NCBI GenBank assembly: GCA_012840465.1
Contig: DULJ01000064.1
Span: 1 to 33,816, forward strand
Source: Caryophanales bacterium
GTDB lineage: Bacteria; Bacillota; Bacilli; Bacillales; Bacillaceae_J
Length of the DNA: 33,816 nt
Reading direction: 5' to 3'
Below the pieces are notes generated by a model. The model did not search any database. It saw nothing but the letters and a program-made list of their open reading frames with translations, and was not told the DNA's origin. Below, one piece after another: positions 24,040-31,373 of this stretch (position 1 is its first letter; the number at the start of each line of letters is the position of its first letter). Made by a program: the position numbers and the translations under genes.

Positions 24040-24353
24040 ATGAAACTGATTGAGGTTAATGAAATAAACTTAATCCTGATAGAACAACTACTCGAAGTTT
24101 GGGATAAATCGGTTAGAGAAACACATTTATTTTTATCTGATTTAGGGATTAAAAATATAGTGAAGTATATTCCACAGGCTTTGAACTCGATATCTCATTT
24201 GATTGTTGCAATCAATTAAACGAATTAGGAGTGAATGAACAAAATCCACAAGCAAAAGGCTTTTATGAACACATGGGATTTCAGGTCTACAAGAGAACTG
24301 ATACAGACGAGCAAGGAAATCCTTACCCGATTTTATATATGAGTTTAGTTTAA
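24040..24353 (+). pseudogene. GNAT acetyltransferase, internally deleted
   Basis: The 5' part reads LIEQLLEVWDKSVRETHLFL then PQALNSISHLIVAIN and a stop at about 24220. The 3' part, in another frame, reads GVNEQNPQAKGFYEHMGFQ then TDEQGNPYPILYMSLV. These are the two ends of a YjaB-type GNAT acetyltransferase. The centre, with the acetyl-CoA loop Q/R-x-x-G-x-G/A, is gone, so it cannot be active. The deletion join lies near 24195-24225. The stretch 24354-24480 that follows shows no gene. Confidence 0.7.
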
Positions 24354-24481
24354 TAAATAGTAATTATTACCATGGATTAAAGAATATTACCTTTGAAATA
24401 GAATGACTAATGGTACTATTGTGTAGAAAGAGAGTATTATGTTAAAGTTTACCAAATGGAAAAGAGGTACATAGTGGGCCT

Positions 24482-24510
24482 TTGACGAATTGTTAAATTT
24501 ACTATGATAT
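24482..24510 (+). promoter_or_regulatory. Promoter of the hotdog thioesterase gene
   Basis: TTGACG (24482-24487) and TGATAT (24505-24510) are separated by 17 bases and lie 52 bases upstream of ATG 24562. Confidence 0.45.
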
Positions 24511-24561
24511 AGGCACTTATTATAGGCTTGGTCCTGATTATGTTATTTGGAGGGAGAAAAC

Positions 24562-25008
24562 ATGGGGGAACTAACCGAACATTACAGAAGATTGGAACGA
24601 ATGTATTTGGCTGCTCCAGTTAATAATCAGCTCTTTGAGAACAATATTACTCTTAAAGTTTCTAAAGAAAATGCAGAGCTGACTCTTAAGATTTTAACGA
24701 AATATTTTCATCCACTAAACGCAATACATGGTTCAATTTACTTTAAACTACTAGATGATGCTGCCTTTTTTGCAGTTAATTCTATTGTTGAAGATGCTAT
24801 TGTATATACTGTATCGTTTAACACACATATTTTGAGACCAGTTAACAGTGGGATAATAAGATCAATAGGCCATTTAAAATTTAAATCTAAAAGTCTATAT
24901 GTTGCCGAATCAACTCTTTATGATGATAGTAATAATGTAGTTGGTATGGGCACAGGAAATTTTTTGAAAAGTAAAATTCAATTAACTGAGGAAATTGGTT
25001 ATGTGTAA
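24562..25008 (+). CDS. PaaI-like hotdog-fold thioesterase
   Basis: The protein has 148 residues from ATG 24562, 8 bases after GGAGG; UUG 24547 lies in the Shine-Dalgarno region and is not the start. HPLNAIHGSIYFKLLDDAAFFAVNS has the PaaI-type active-site pattern (H-x-x-x-x-x-H-G-[GS]-x-x-[FA]-x-L-x-D), with His near 61 and the acidic pair LDD in the hotdog helix. The later strands are VSFNTHILRPVNSG and VGMGTGNFLK. Such enzymes hydrolyse acyl-CoA thioesters in the cytoplasm; the acyl substrate is unknown. It appears intact. Confidence 0.8.
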   Translation: MGELTEHYRRLERMYLAAPVNNQLFENNITLKVSKENAELTLKILTKYFHPLNAIHGSIYFKLLDDAAFFAVNSIVEDAIVYTVSFNTHILRPVNSGIIRSIGHLKFKSKSLYVAESTLYDDSNNVVGMGTGNFLKSKIQLTEEIGYV

Positions 25009-25094
25009 GGAGTGCGCCATATTGGGTCATGCGGATACTTTAAATGAAACCATACTATTTTAAGCTACAGGCAGGATTGTTAGGAGGTTTTCCC

Positions 25095-25274
25095 ATGACC
25101 ATATTTTCAATTGGTTTTACAAAGAAAAGTGCTAGCAAGTTCTTTGAATTGATTAAAAAAATGGCGCTGAAACACTAATTGATATCAGGCTCAATAATAA
25201 TTCGCAGCTTGCCGGTTTCAGTAAAGGCAGCAATTTGGAATATTTTTTAAAAGAAATCTGCGAATGTAATTACC
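25095..25274 (+). pseudogene. DUF488 family protein, 5' remnant with frameshift
   Basis: AGGAGG (25082-25087) precedes ATG 25095. The frame reads MTIFSIGFTKKSASKFFELI, then a seven-A run (25155-25161) shifts it. In the next frame it continues GAETLIDIRLNNNSQLAGFS then LEYFLKEICECNY. This is the N-terminal half of DUF488 (Y-T-I-G-F-T, L-I-D-I-R-x-x-x-x-S). It breaks off at about 25274 into phage polymerase sequence. Confidence 0.65.
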
Positions 25275-25293
25275 GGAGTAAACAGGCTGTTAA

Positions 25294-25476
25294 GACACAA
25301 CTCCCACAGAGGCACATGACATTAAATTCATATATCAAAGTGGGATGCTCTTTATTGTCCTTCCCTCTGGCAGACGGCCTGCCTATGTGAAACCTCGTAT
25401 GGGAGAGAATATATTCGGTGGTGAGTCGGTTACTTATGAAGGTATCGGCGGAACGAAACAATGGGAAAGAATTTAA
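25294..25476 (+). pseudogene. Phage-type family A DNA polymerase, internal fragment
   Basis: The frame reads DIKFIYQSGMLFIVLPSGRR, PAYVKPRMGENIFGGESVTY, EGIGGTKQWERI and TAA at 25474-25476. L-P-S-G-R, Y-x-x-P-R and the S-[VI]-T-Y-x-G-x-x-x-x-x-K-W-x-R segment are typical of phage and integrative-element DNA polymerase I proteins upstream of their Y-G-G-K-L-x-E-N motif. Here the sequence stops exactly before that motif. There is no start codon. It is a relic of a replicating mobile element. Confidence 0.55.
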
Positions 25477-25850
25477 AGAATTACGCCTGATACATCCCCT
25501 TTCAATACTTCTTTTTTATTCTGATTTTCACATAAAAAGGATGCAACAAAAGCTGTTCTATTATTTTCTTGCCTTTCGTATTTCTCAATTTTAACTTGAC
25601 AAACTATTGTATCTCCCGTATAGACAGGTCTTAAAAACTCAAAACTCGTACTACGAGCCAGTACGTTATTATCACCAGCTACTTTTGTTGGCAAAGTTGC
25701 CGTTAATAACCCTTGAATTACAAGTCTTCCTTGTTCATCTGGGGTTATATGATGAATCCCTTTATCACCTGAAATCTCAGTAAATAATTCAACATCTCTT
25801 ACTGTAAAAGTGCGTTCAAACGTAATTATGTCTCCCGCTTTTAATGACAT
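25473..25850 (-). CDS. MaoC/hotdog-type dehydratase-like protein
   Basis: The protein has 125 residues from ATG 25850; GGGAGA lies 6 bases upstream, whereas the longer frame back to 25931 has no ribosome site. It has the MaoC/FAS1-dehydratase outline SLKAGDIITFERTFTVRDVE, LFTEISGDKGIHH (the D-x-N-P-x-H-x-D region, here D-K-G-I-H-H), LVIQGLLTATLPTKVAG and FLRPVYTGDTI. The hydratase catalytic Asp/His pair is altered to D-K-x-x-H-H, so activity is uncertain; close relatives may act on enoyl-CoA. Its stop codon overlaps that of the opposing polymerase fragment by 2 bases. Confidence 0.75.
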   Translation of the reverse strand: MSLKAGDIITFERTFTVRDVELFTEISGDKGIHHITPDEQGRLVIQGLLTATLPTKVAGDNNVLARSTSFEFLRPVYTGDTIVCQVKIEKYERQENNRTAFVASFLCENQNKKEVLKGDVSGVIL

Positions 25851-26049
25851 TTTAATCTCCCTCACTTTCTGGTTAATAACAATTTGAATATTACACAAAC
25901 ACACTAGACCTTTAAAGGTTATATATTCCATAAAAATTTAAGAAATCCTTCTTCAACTATCTGTAGTTAACCTAATAAGCTTTACTCCATTAAATGGCCC
26001 GTTCGTATCAGTGGTAACAGCGAAAAGAAAGCCTGGCAGATGACAAAAG

Positions 26050-26087
26050 GTAAGCGTCAAACTATCCCCACATGGTTTGGCGCTTAC
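26050..26087. terminator. Hairpin, probable transcription end
   Basis: GTAAGCGTCAAAC (26050-26062) and GTTTGGCGCTTAC (26075-26087) pair over 13 bases with one mismatch. There is no T run on the plus side. It abuts copy 2 of the direct repeat. The 25851-26049 stretch otherwise shows no supportable gene. Confidence 0.4.
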
Positions 26088-26089
26088 AT

Positions 26090-26132
26090 AAATTCTAATT
26101 TGTCAATGAGATTATGAGCACAATCTGAATTT
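26090..26132. repeat. 43-bp direct repeat, copy 2
   Basis: It is identical to 20829-20872 except for one missing T near its left end. It lies immediately before scar D, so the second gene graveyard ends where the restriction-modification module begins. Confidence 0.75.
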
Positions 26133-26173
26133 GAAGTTAAGACGCATCTTTCTTTTATACGAATATAGTCGAT

Positions 26174-26299
26174 ATGTTACCGTCTACTGATAGTGCCAAA
26201 AATACCGTGGACATGTTTCCGAGAACCGACCGCTTGAGTGATATTCATTCTATCCTCTCGTGCTATGTCAAGTGCGTGGTATTGCTTACGCGTAGATAG
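26174..26299 (+). pseudogene. RlmCD/RumA-type methyltransferase 3'-end scar D (putative att site)
   Basis: The 41-codon frame contains TVDMFPRTDRLSD, then SCYVKCVVLLTRR and TAG at 26297-26299. V-D-M-F-P-R-T plus H-V-E-C-V-V-L-L is the hallmark C-terminus of RlmCD/RumA methyltransferases, except that here about 12 residues (DRLSDIHSILSC) replace the usual His next to V-E-C. The core TATGTCAAGTGCGTGGTATTG aligns with scars A and C. It lies 262 bases before the type I restriction operon, suggesting this island also entered at a methyltransferase gene end. The 26300-26480 stretch after it has no gene. Confidence 0.6.
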
Positions 26300-26487
26300 G
26301 CGTGGTTAAGCGGTTTGTCGCTTGTGACAGTTGACTAGATATAGTTTTGATCATTGATTTTCGTCAAATGCGTGTAGGTTGCGTGTTTGGCGAACTTTTT
26401 TGTTTTTAGGTATTGATTTTTGATATGCCCAGATGATGCCTGTTCACATTTTATTTTGTAGTTTTTTGAAATTACATATTCTAATAC

Positions 26488-26524
26488 TTGTGTTTAAAAG
26501 TTATTCTTGATATGATCATATCAA
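26488..26524 (+). promoter_or_regulatory. Restriction-operon promoter with palindromic operator
   Basis: TTGTGT (26488-26493) and TATGAT (26511-26516) are 17 bases apart. The 18-bp perfect palindrome TTGATATGATCATATCAA (26507-26524) covers the -10 box. A dimeric repressor bound there would shut off the whole operon. No controller gene is identified nearby, although RhuM in the operon is a candidate. Confidence 0.55.
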
Positions 26525-26560
26525 TGAGTAATATTTAATTTTAGAAAGGCACGATTTTAT

Positions 26561-27136
26561 ATGAGGAAGTTGAGCGAAGTGGCTGAATTTGTAAGTGGTT
26601 CACCTCAATTTAGAATTACTGAAGTATTTGATGTGAATGCTCCACTTTATACCTATTATGGTCAACCTGATATGGATGATGACTTGGTCGATATCGTTTC
26701 ATCAAACGTTGATAACAAGCAAGTTAGAACGCAAGATAAAGTCAATACGCTGGATACAGGAGATGTCGTATTTAGTCTAATATCTGGAATTTCAACGATC
26801 GTAAGAATTGCGCATGAGGGTTATCTTTACACACAAAACTACGTTAAGTTGATACCTAATGAAAATGTTGATTCACAGTATTTGGTTTATCTACTTAATG
26901 AAGATAAGTCAATTAGAAAGCAATTTCTGATGGGACTGCAAGGTTCGCAAGTTTTGAAATACACACTCAAACAAGTGAAAGAGTTAGAGTTGCCTGAATT
27001 ACCATCCATTGAGAAACAACAAATGATCGGTGAAGTTTACTTTAATCAGTTGCGACTTCAAGCTTTACGAAATCGAGCAGCGAATTTTGAGACAACCATA
27101 CTTTTAGCCAAATTGGAGGAGGCAAGCGGGAAATGA
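26561..27136 (+). CDS. Half-size type I restriction specificity (HsdS-like) protein
   Basis: The protein has 191 residues, about half a normal HsdS, with a single target-recognition domain. It starts MRKLSEVAEFVSGSPQFRI, matching the conserved opening of a recognition domain, and shows GDVVFSLISG, SQYLVYLLNED and SQVLKYTLKQVKELELPELP with a final helix IEKQQMIGEVYFNQLRLQAL. Single-domain S proteins can dimerise to read a palindromic site. It is translationally coupled to hsdR (ATGA), so both are made together. It may be a second specificity subunit for this system, or a separate DNA-binding factor. AAAGGCACG lies upstream of the ATG. Confidence 0.75.
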   Translation: MRKLSEVAEFVSGSPQFRITEVFDVNAPLYTYYGQPDMDDDLVDIVSSNVDNKQVRTQDKVNTLDTGDVVFSLISGISTIVRIAHEGYLYTQNYVKLIPNENVDSQYLVYLLNEDKSIRKQFLMGLQGSQVLKYTLKQVKELELPELPSIEKQQMIGEVYFNQLRLQALRNRAANFETTILLAKLEEASGK

Positions 27137-30100
27137 CCGAAAATCAATTTGAAACAGAACTAATTCAATACATCACAAGCGGAACCATTACGAAACCAGA
27201 ACACCTTGAAGGTATTATTGCAAGAGATAAACCAGTGGATTATGTTGTAAAAACGAAACTTTGGAAATATGAACCGAACATCAAAACAACTGACCAACTT
27301 TGGGATAACTTCAAAGCAATCTTAGAACAACACAATCAAAACACGCTTGACCGTCCGCTGAGTGCAGTTGAATTTAATCAAGTGAAAAAAATTATTTCAG
27401 ATATTCAAACACCATATGAGGCAGGACAGTTTTTATACGGTTTAAACGGAGTATCGCAAATTGAAATTGATTTAGATGAGGGTCGTCATGTATTTTTGAC
27501 GGTTTTCGATCAAAAACAAATCGGCGCAGGGGATACAGTATATCAAGTAGTGAATCAAATTGAACGGCCAGCTGTGATTACTGGGAAACAAAAGTGCCGT
27601 TTTGATACGACACTTCTTATTAATGGTTTACCCATTATCCAAATAGAAGAAAAACGTGATACACGTGATGTTAATGAAGCCTTAAACCAAATGCATCGAT
27701 ATGCCAATGAAAATCAGTATCGTGATATTTTCTCTACCTTGCAAATTTTGGTGGCGATAACACCGAATAATGTGAAATATATGGCGAATACCACTCCTGA
27801 TAAATTCAATAAAGACTTTGCCTTTAACTGGCAGCGTAAAAGCGATAATACAATTGTGCGTAACTGGAAAGAGTTTGCTGATTCTATGCTTTCAATACCT
27901 ATGGCGCATCAAATGGCGACAAACTACATGATTTTGGATGGCACAAAAAATAAGCAAATGCTTAAAGTGATGCGTCCTTATCAAGTTTACGCCACTCAAA
28001 ACGTGATCGAGAATTTGAAGCGAGCTGATTTTGAACTTGGAACCAATAAAGTTGGGTATATCTGGCATACGACTGGTTCGGGAAAAACAATTACAAGTTT
28101 CAAGACTGCATGGCTTGCTAGTCGTATGCCAAAAGTGGATAAAGTAGTTTTTGTGGTTGATAGAATTGCCCTTACAAAGCAAACAAATGAAAACTATCAA
28201 GCCTATGATCCAGACGGAAGTGATGACGTGATCGGAAGTGTTCAAAACACCGATAACACGAATGACCTTAGTCGGAAACTTAAGAGTAAAGATAATGGCA
28301 TTATCGTTACGTCTGTCCAAAAACTAGATACTTTAGTTAAACGCAAGAGCTTTAAAGTCCCTGATAAAAATATCGTCTTTATTGTTGATGAAGCACACCG
28401 TTCGACTGGTGGGGACAGTTTTGCAACCATTCAAAAAGTGTTTAAGAAATCGGCCTGGGTGGGGTATACTGGAACACCTATGTTCGACGAAACAACCACT
28501 GGTTTGCACACAGAAGATATTTTTGGCCCACTTTTACACGCCTATACGATTCGAGAAGCGATCGCGGATCGAAACGTTCTAGGGTTCAAAGTCGATTTTG
28601 AAACGACGATTGACGAAAAACAAATGAAAAACGACTACTTGCCAAACTTCTATCGTGAACGCTATCCGAAGTGGACAGAAGAGAAAATTCAAGAGAAGAT
28701 TAACAACCTTTCACAAGAAGATATGGATGACGCAGTCGAACCAAGTTTCTATGATGAAAATCCAGCTCATATCAAATTGGTGGTAGAGGACATCTTCAAG
28801 AATTGGCGCAATCGTTCAAATGAAGGTAAATATAACGCTTTGTTTACCACTCACGTCGGTGGGGGAAAAGCGAGTACGCCAATGGCGATGATGTACTTTA
28901 ATGAATTTCAACGTGTGAATGCAGAAAACAAAGAGAAAGGCGGTCAAATATTAAAAGTTGCTGTGACTTTCAGTCAAAATACATCGAATAACGATAGTAT
29001 GATTGCGACAAATCAAGGGTTACATGATGCAATGATTGCCTACAATCAAGAATTTGGGAAAGACTTTGGTATGGATGACGTGGCAGGTTATACGCAAGAT
29101 GTGACAAGCCGTTTGAACAAGTCCGCAACGGATAAGAATTATCTTGACCTGGTGATTGTAGTAGACCAGCTTTTGACTGGTTTTGATGCACCTGAACTTA
29201 ATACTTTATATGTGGATCGAACGCTAAAAGGTGCTGGGCTTATCCAAGCCTACTCAAGAACAAATCGCATCGCAGATATGCAAGAAAAACCTTGGGGACG
29301 TATTGTGAATTATCGTTGGCCAGCACAAAACGAAAAGTTGATGAATAAGGCTTTGGCGATCTACGCTAATAAAGATTCCGCCATACTTTCAGAAGATGAA
29401 CAACGTGAATCGAACCAAACTGATGGTATTATCGCTAAACCGTTTGAAGATGTGTTCAATGAAGTGAAAAAAGTCGTTGGAAAATTGGACAGTTTAACGA
29501 GTGAATTCCGACAGCTACCACCATCTGGAAAGCAAAAAGAGTATATGCTTGATTTATTGCGTGAATATAATGTTGGTATGGCAAAGTTAAAGCAGTATGA
29601 CCCAGAAGAAGTGGATGGGAATGCGGTAGGCTTCAACTATGACAATCCCGATGAGTTGGTTGAGAAACTAGGAATGACTTCGGAACAAGAAGTGATGTTG
29701 ACTACTGTTTTAACAAATGAATTGAAACAATACATTTCAAACGAGAAGGAAATTCCGCTGTATCAGATTGAATTAAGAATGACACACGTCAAGGATGTTA
29801 AAATAGACTACGATTATTTAACAGAATTAGTTGAGCAATTATTAAATCAAGTGCATAACGGTCAAACAATGGAAGCAAAAGAAACGAAAGAGAAAATCAA
29901 TCAATTTGCGAATGGGTTGGATGATCGAAATTATGCGACTAAGATTATGAATGCCGCAATTGCGATCATCAAAGGGTATTTCCCACCAGAAGGTTCAAAC
30001 TTCAAATACCCTGTGAAACTATCAGATAGTGAACCAATCATTCAGGCAGCTAATAACGTGAGCCTTGATAGAATGTTCCTAGATTTCCGTGTGAAATGGG

Positions 30101-30333
30101 GAATTGCAGATATTATCACAAGCGCTCAGATGCGTGAGTTATTCAGTCGTCATCGTTTTGGTTTGCAGGACTTGGATGATACTGGTCAAATTCGTGATAT
30201 TATCGCTCAAGCAAGTAGCGATTATAAGACATTGGCACATGATGAAGAAGTACAATCGCTATCAAAAATTAAATATCGAAACGGTTTGCGCGATGCGATT
30301 TACGAACTAGCGGATGGATTGGTAGAAAGTTAA
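27133..30333 (+). CDS. hsdR: Type I restriction enzyme R subunit
   Basis: The protein has 1066 residues, full length for HsdR. It cuts DNA after ATP-driven translocation when the recognition site is unmethylated. The N-terminal nuclease domain has the PD-(D/E)xK signature FDTTLLINGLPIIQIEEKRD (D158, E172, K174). Helicase motifs follow: Walker A HTTGSGKT (312-319), FVVDRIALTKQ, DEAH box at 419-422 (IVDEAHRS), VGYTGTPMF, and motif VI SRTNRI (Q-A-Y-S-R-T-N-R). The start overlaps the half-S gene by 4 bases. A 44-base gap separates it from rhuM. It appears intact. Confidence 0.95.
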   Translation: MTENQFETELIQYITSGTITKPEHLEGIIARDKPVDYVVKTKLWKYEPNIKTTDQLWDNFKAILEQHNQNTLDRPLSAVEFNQVKKIISDIQTPYEAGQFLYGLNGVSQIEIDLDEGRHVFLTVFDQKQIGAGDTVYQVVNQIERPAVITGKQKCRFDTTLLINGLPIIQIEEKRDTRDVNEALNQMHRYANENQYRDIFSTLQILVAITPNNVKYMANTTPDKFNKDFAFNWQRKSDNTIVRNWKEFADSMLSIPMAHQMATNYMILDGTKNKQMLKVMRPYQVYATQNVIENLKRADFELGTNKVGYIWHTTGSGKTITSFKTAWLASRMPKVDKVVFVVDRIALTKQTNENYQAYDPDGSDDVIGSVQNTDNTNDLSRKLKSKDNGIIVTSVQKLDTLVKRKSFKVPDKNIVFIVDEAHRSTGGDSFATIQKVFKKSAWVGYTGTPMFDETTTGLHTEDIFGPLLHAYTIREAIADRNVLGFKVDFETTIDEKQMKNDYLPNFYRERYPKWTEEKIQEKINNLSQEDMDDAVEPSFYDENPAHIKLVVEDIFKNWRNRSNEGKYNALFTTHVGGGKASTPMAMMYFNEFQRVNAENKEKGGQILKVAVTFSQNTSNNDSMIATNQGLHDAMIAYNQEFGKDFGMDDVAGYTQDVTSRLNKSATDKNYLDLVIVVDQLLTGFDAPELNTLYVDRTLKGAGLIQAYSRTNRIADMQEKPWGRIVNYRWPAQNEKLMNKALAIYANKDSAILSEDEQRESNQTDGIIAKPFEDVFNEVKKVVGKLDSLTSEFRQLPPSGKQKEYMLDLLREYNVGMAKLKQYDPEEVDGNAVGFNYDNPDELVEKLGMTSEQEVMLTTVLTNELKQYISNEKEIPLYQIELRMTHVKDVKIDYDYLTELVEQLLNQVHNGQTMEAKETKEKINQFANGLDDRNYATKIMNAAIAIIKGYFPPEGSNFKYPVKLSDSEPIIQAANNVSLDRMFLDFRVKWGIADIITSAQMRELFSRHRFGLQDLDDTGQIRDIIAQASSDYKTLAHDEEVQSLSKIKYRNGLRDAIYELADGLVES

Positions 30334-30377
30334 GCCGTTCGTAACAATACAACTAAGTACGTAGAATGGAGGTTAAT

Positions 30378-31373
30378 ATGAACGAAATACAGTTTTTAAT
30401 ATATGATGCCGATGAAAAAGTAGAAGTTCTTGTTCAAGATGAAACGATTTGGGCAACGCAGAAGGCATTATCCAAGTTATTTGATGCAGATAAATCTTCT
30501 ATTTCAAGACACTTGAAAAATATTTTTGCAAGCAGTGAGTTACAAGAAAACACGAGCGTTGCAAAAATTGCAACTGTCGTAAATAATGGAGCAGTTGGTA
30601 AGATTGAGAAGGAAATTAACTACTATAATTTAGATGCAATTATATCAATCGGATATCGGGTAAATTCACAAAAGGCAACGAAGTTCCGTATATGGGCAAC
30701 GGATGTCTTAAAAGATTACATCCAAAAAGGTTTTAAAATTGATGTTGAACGTATGAAACAAGGTGAGAATGTTTTTGGCAAGGATTACTTCCGCGAGCTG
30801 ATTGAAACCGTTCGTTCAATTCGAGCAAGCGAACGTAGAATTTGGCAACAAATCACCGATGTGTTTGCGGAAATTTCCTATGACTATGATAAAAACTCGG
30901 ATATTACGAAGAAGTTTTATGCGATGGTGCAAAACAAGTTTCATTATGCGATAACTGGTAAAACAGCGGCGGAAATTGTCTATGATAGTGCGAATAAGAA
31001 TAAAGAAAATATGGGACTTACTTCGTGGAAGAATTCACCTGATGGGCGTATCCTACAATCAGATGTGGTAGTTGCGAAAAACTATTTATCCGAAAAAGAG
31101 ATTCGTAGTCTTGAGCGTAATGTATCAGCTTACTTTGACTATGTAGAGCGCTTGCTTGAGGATGAAACCTTGCTTGGTATGAAAGAATTTGCGACAAGTA
31201 TTGATGAGTTCTTGAAATTTAATCGTTATGAAATTTTGGAAGGGCACGGGCATATTACGCATAGTGCAGCCAAGCAAAAAGCGATTGGTGAATATAAAGA
31301 ATTCAACAAACATCAAAAAATCGTCTCTGATTTTGATAGGGAGATTAAAAAGATACAAGGAGAGCAGAAATGA
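30378..31373 (+). CDS. RhuM family protein
   Basis: The protein has 331 residues from ATG 30378; GGAGG at 30368-30372 excludes the ATG at 30366. NEIQFLIYDADEKVEVLVQD and ETIWATQKALSKLFDADKSS (a winged/HTH-like segment) are followed by ISRHLKNIFASSELQENTSV and YNLDAIISIGYRVNSQKATK, RIWATDVLKDYIQKGF. This is the RhuM (virulence RhuM) family, which resembles Bro-N/KilA-type DNA-binding proteins. The C-terminal half carries a Fic/DOC-like AEIVYDSANKNKENMGLTSW segment often seen in the family. RhuM genes frequently sit inside type I restriction operons; the role is not established. It ends ATGA-overlapped with the next hsdS. Confidence 0.85.
   Translation: MNEIQFLIYDADEKVEVLVQDETIWATQKALSKLFDADKSSISRHLKNIFASSELQENTSVAKIATVVNNGAVGKIEKEINYYNLDAIISIGYRVNSQKATKFRIWATDVLKDYIQKGFKIDVERMKQGENVFGKDYFRELIETVRSIRASERRIWQQITDVFAEISYDYDKNSDITKKFYAMVQNKFHYAITGKTAAEIVYDSANKNKENMGLTSWKNSPDGRILQSDVVVAKNYLSEKEIRSLERNVSAYFDYVERLLEDETLLGMKEFATSIDEFLKFNRYEILEGHGHITHSAAKQKAIGEYKEFNKHQKIVSDFDREIKKIQGEQK

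Noticed and set aside
25998-26115. Frame containing SGNSEKKAWQMTKGKRQ before the second direct repeat
   Set aside because: Short, no start, not recognised, and it overlaps a strong hairpin; likely noncoding.
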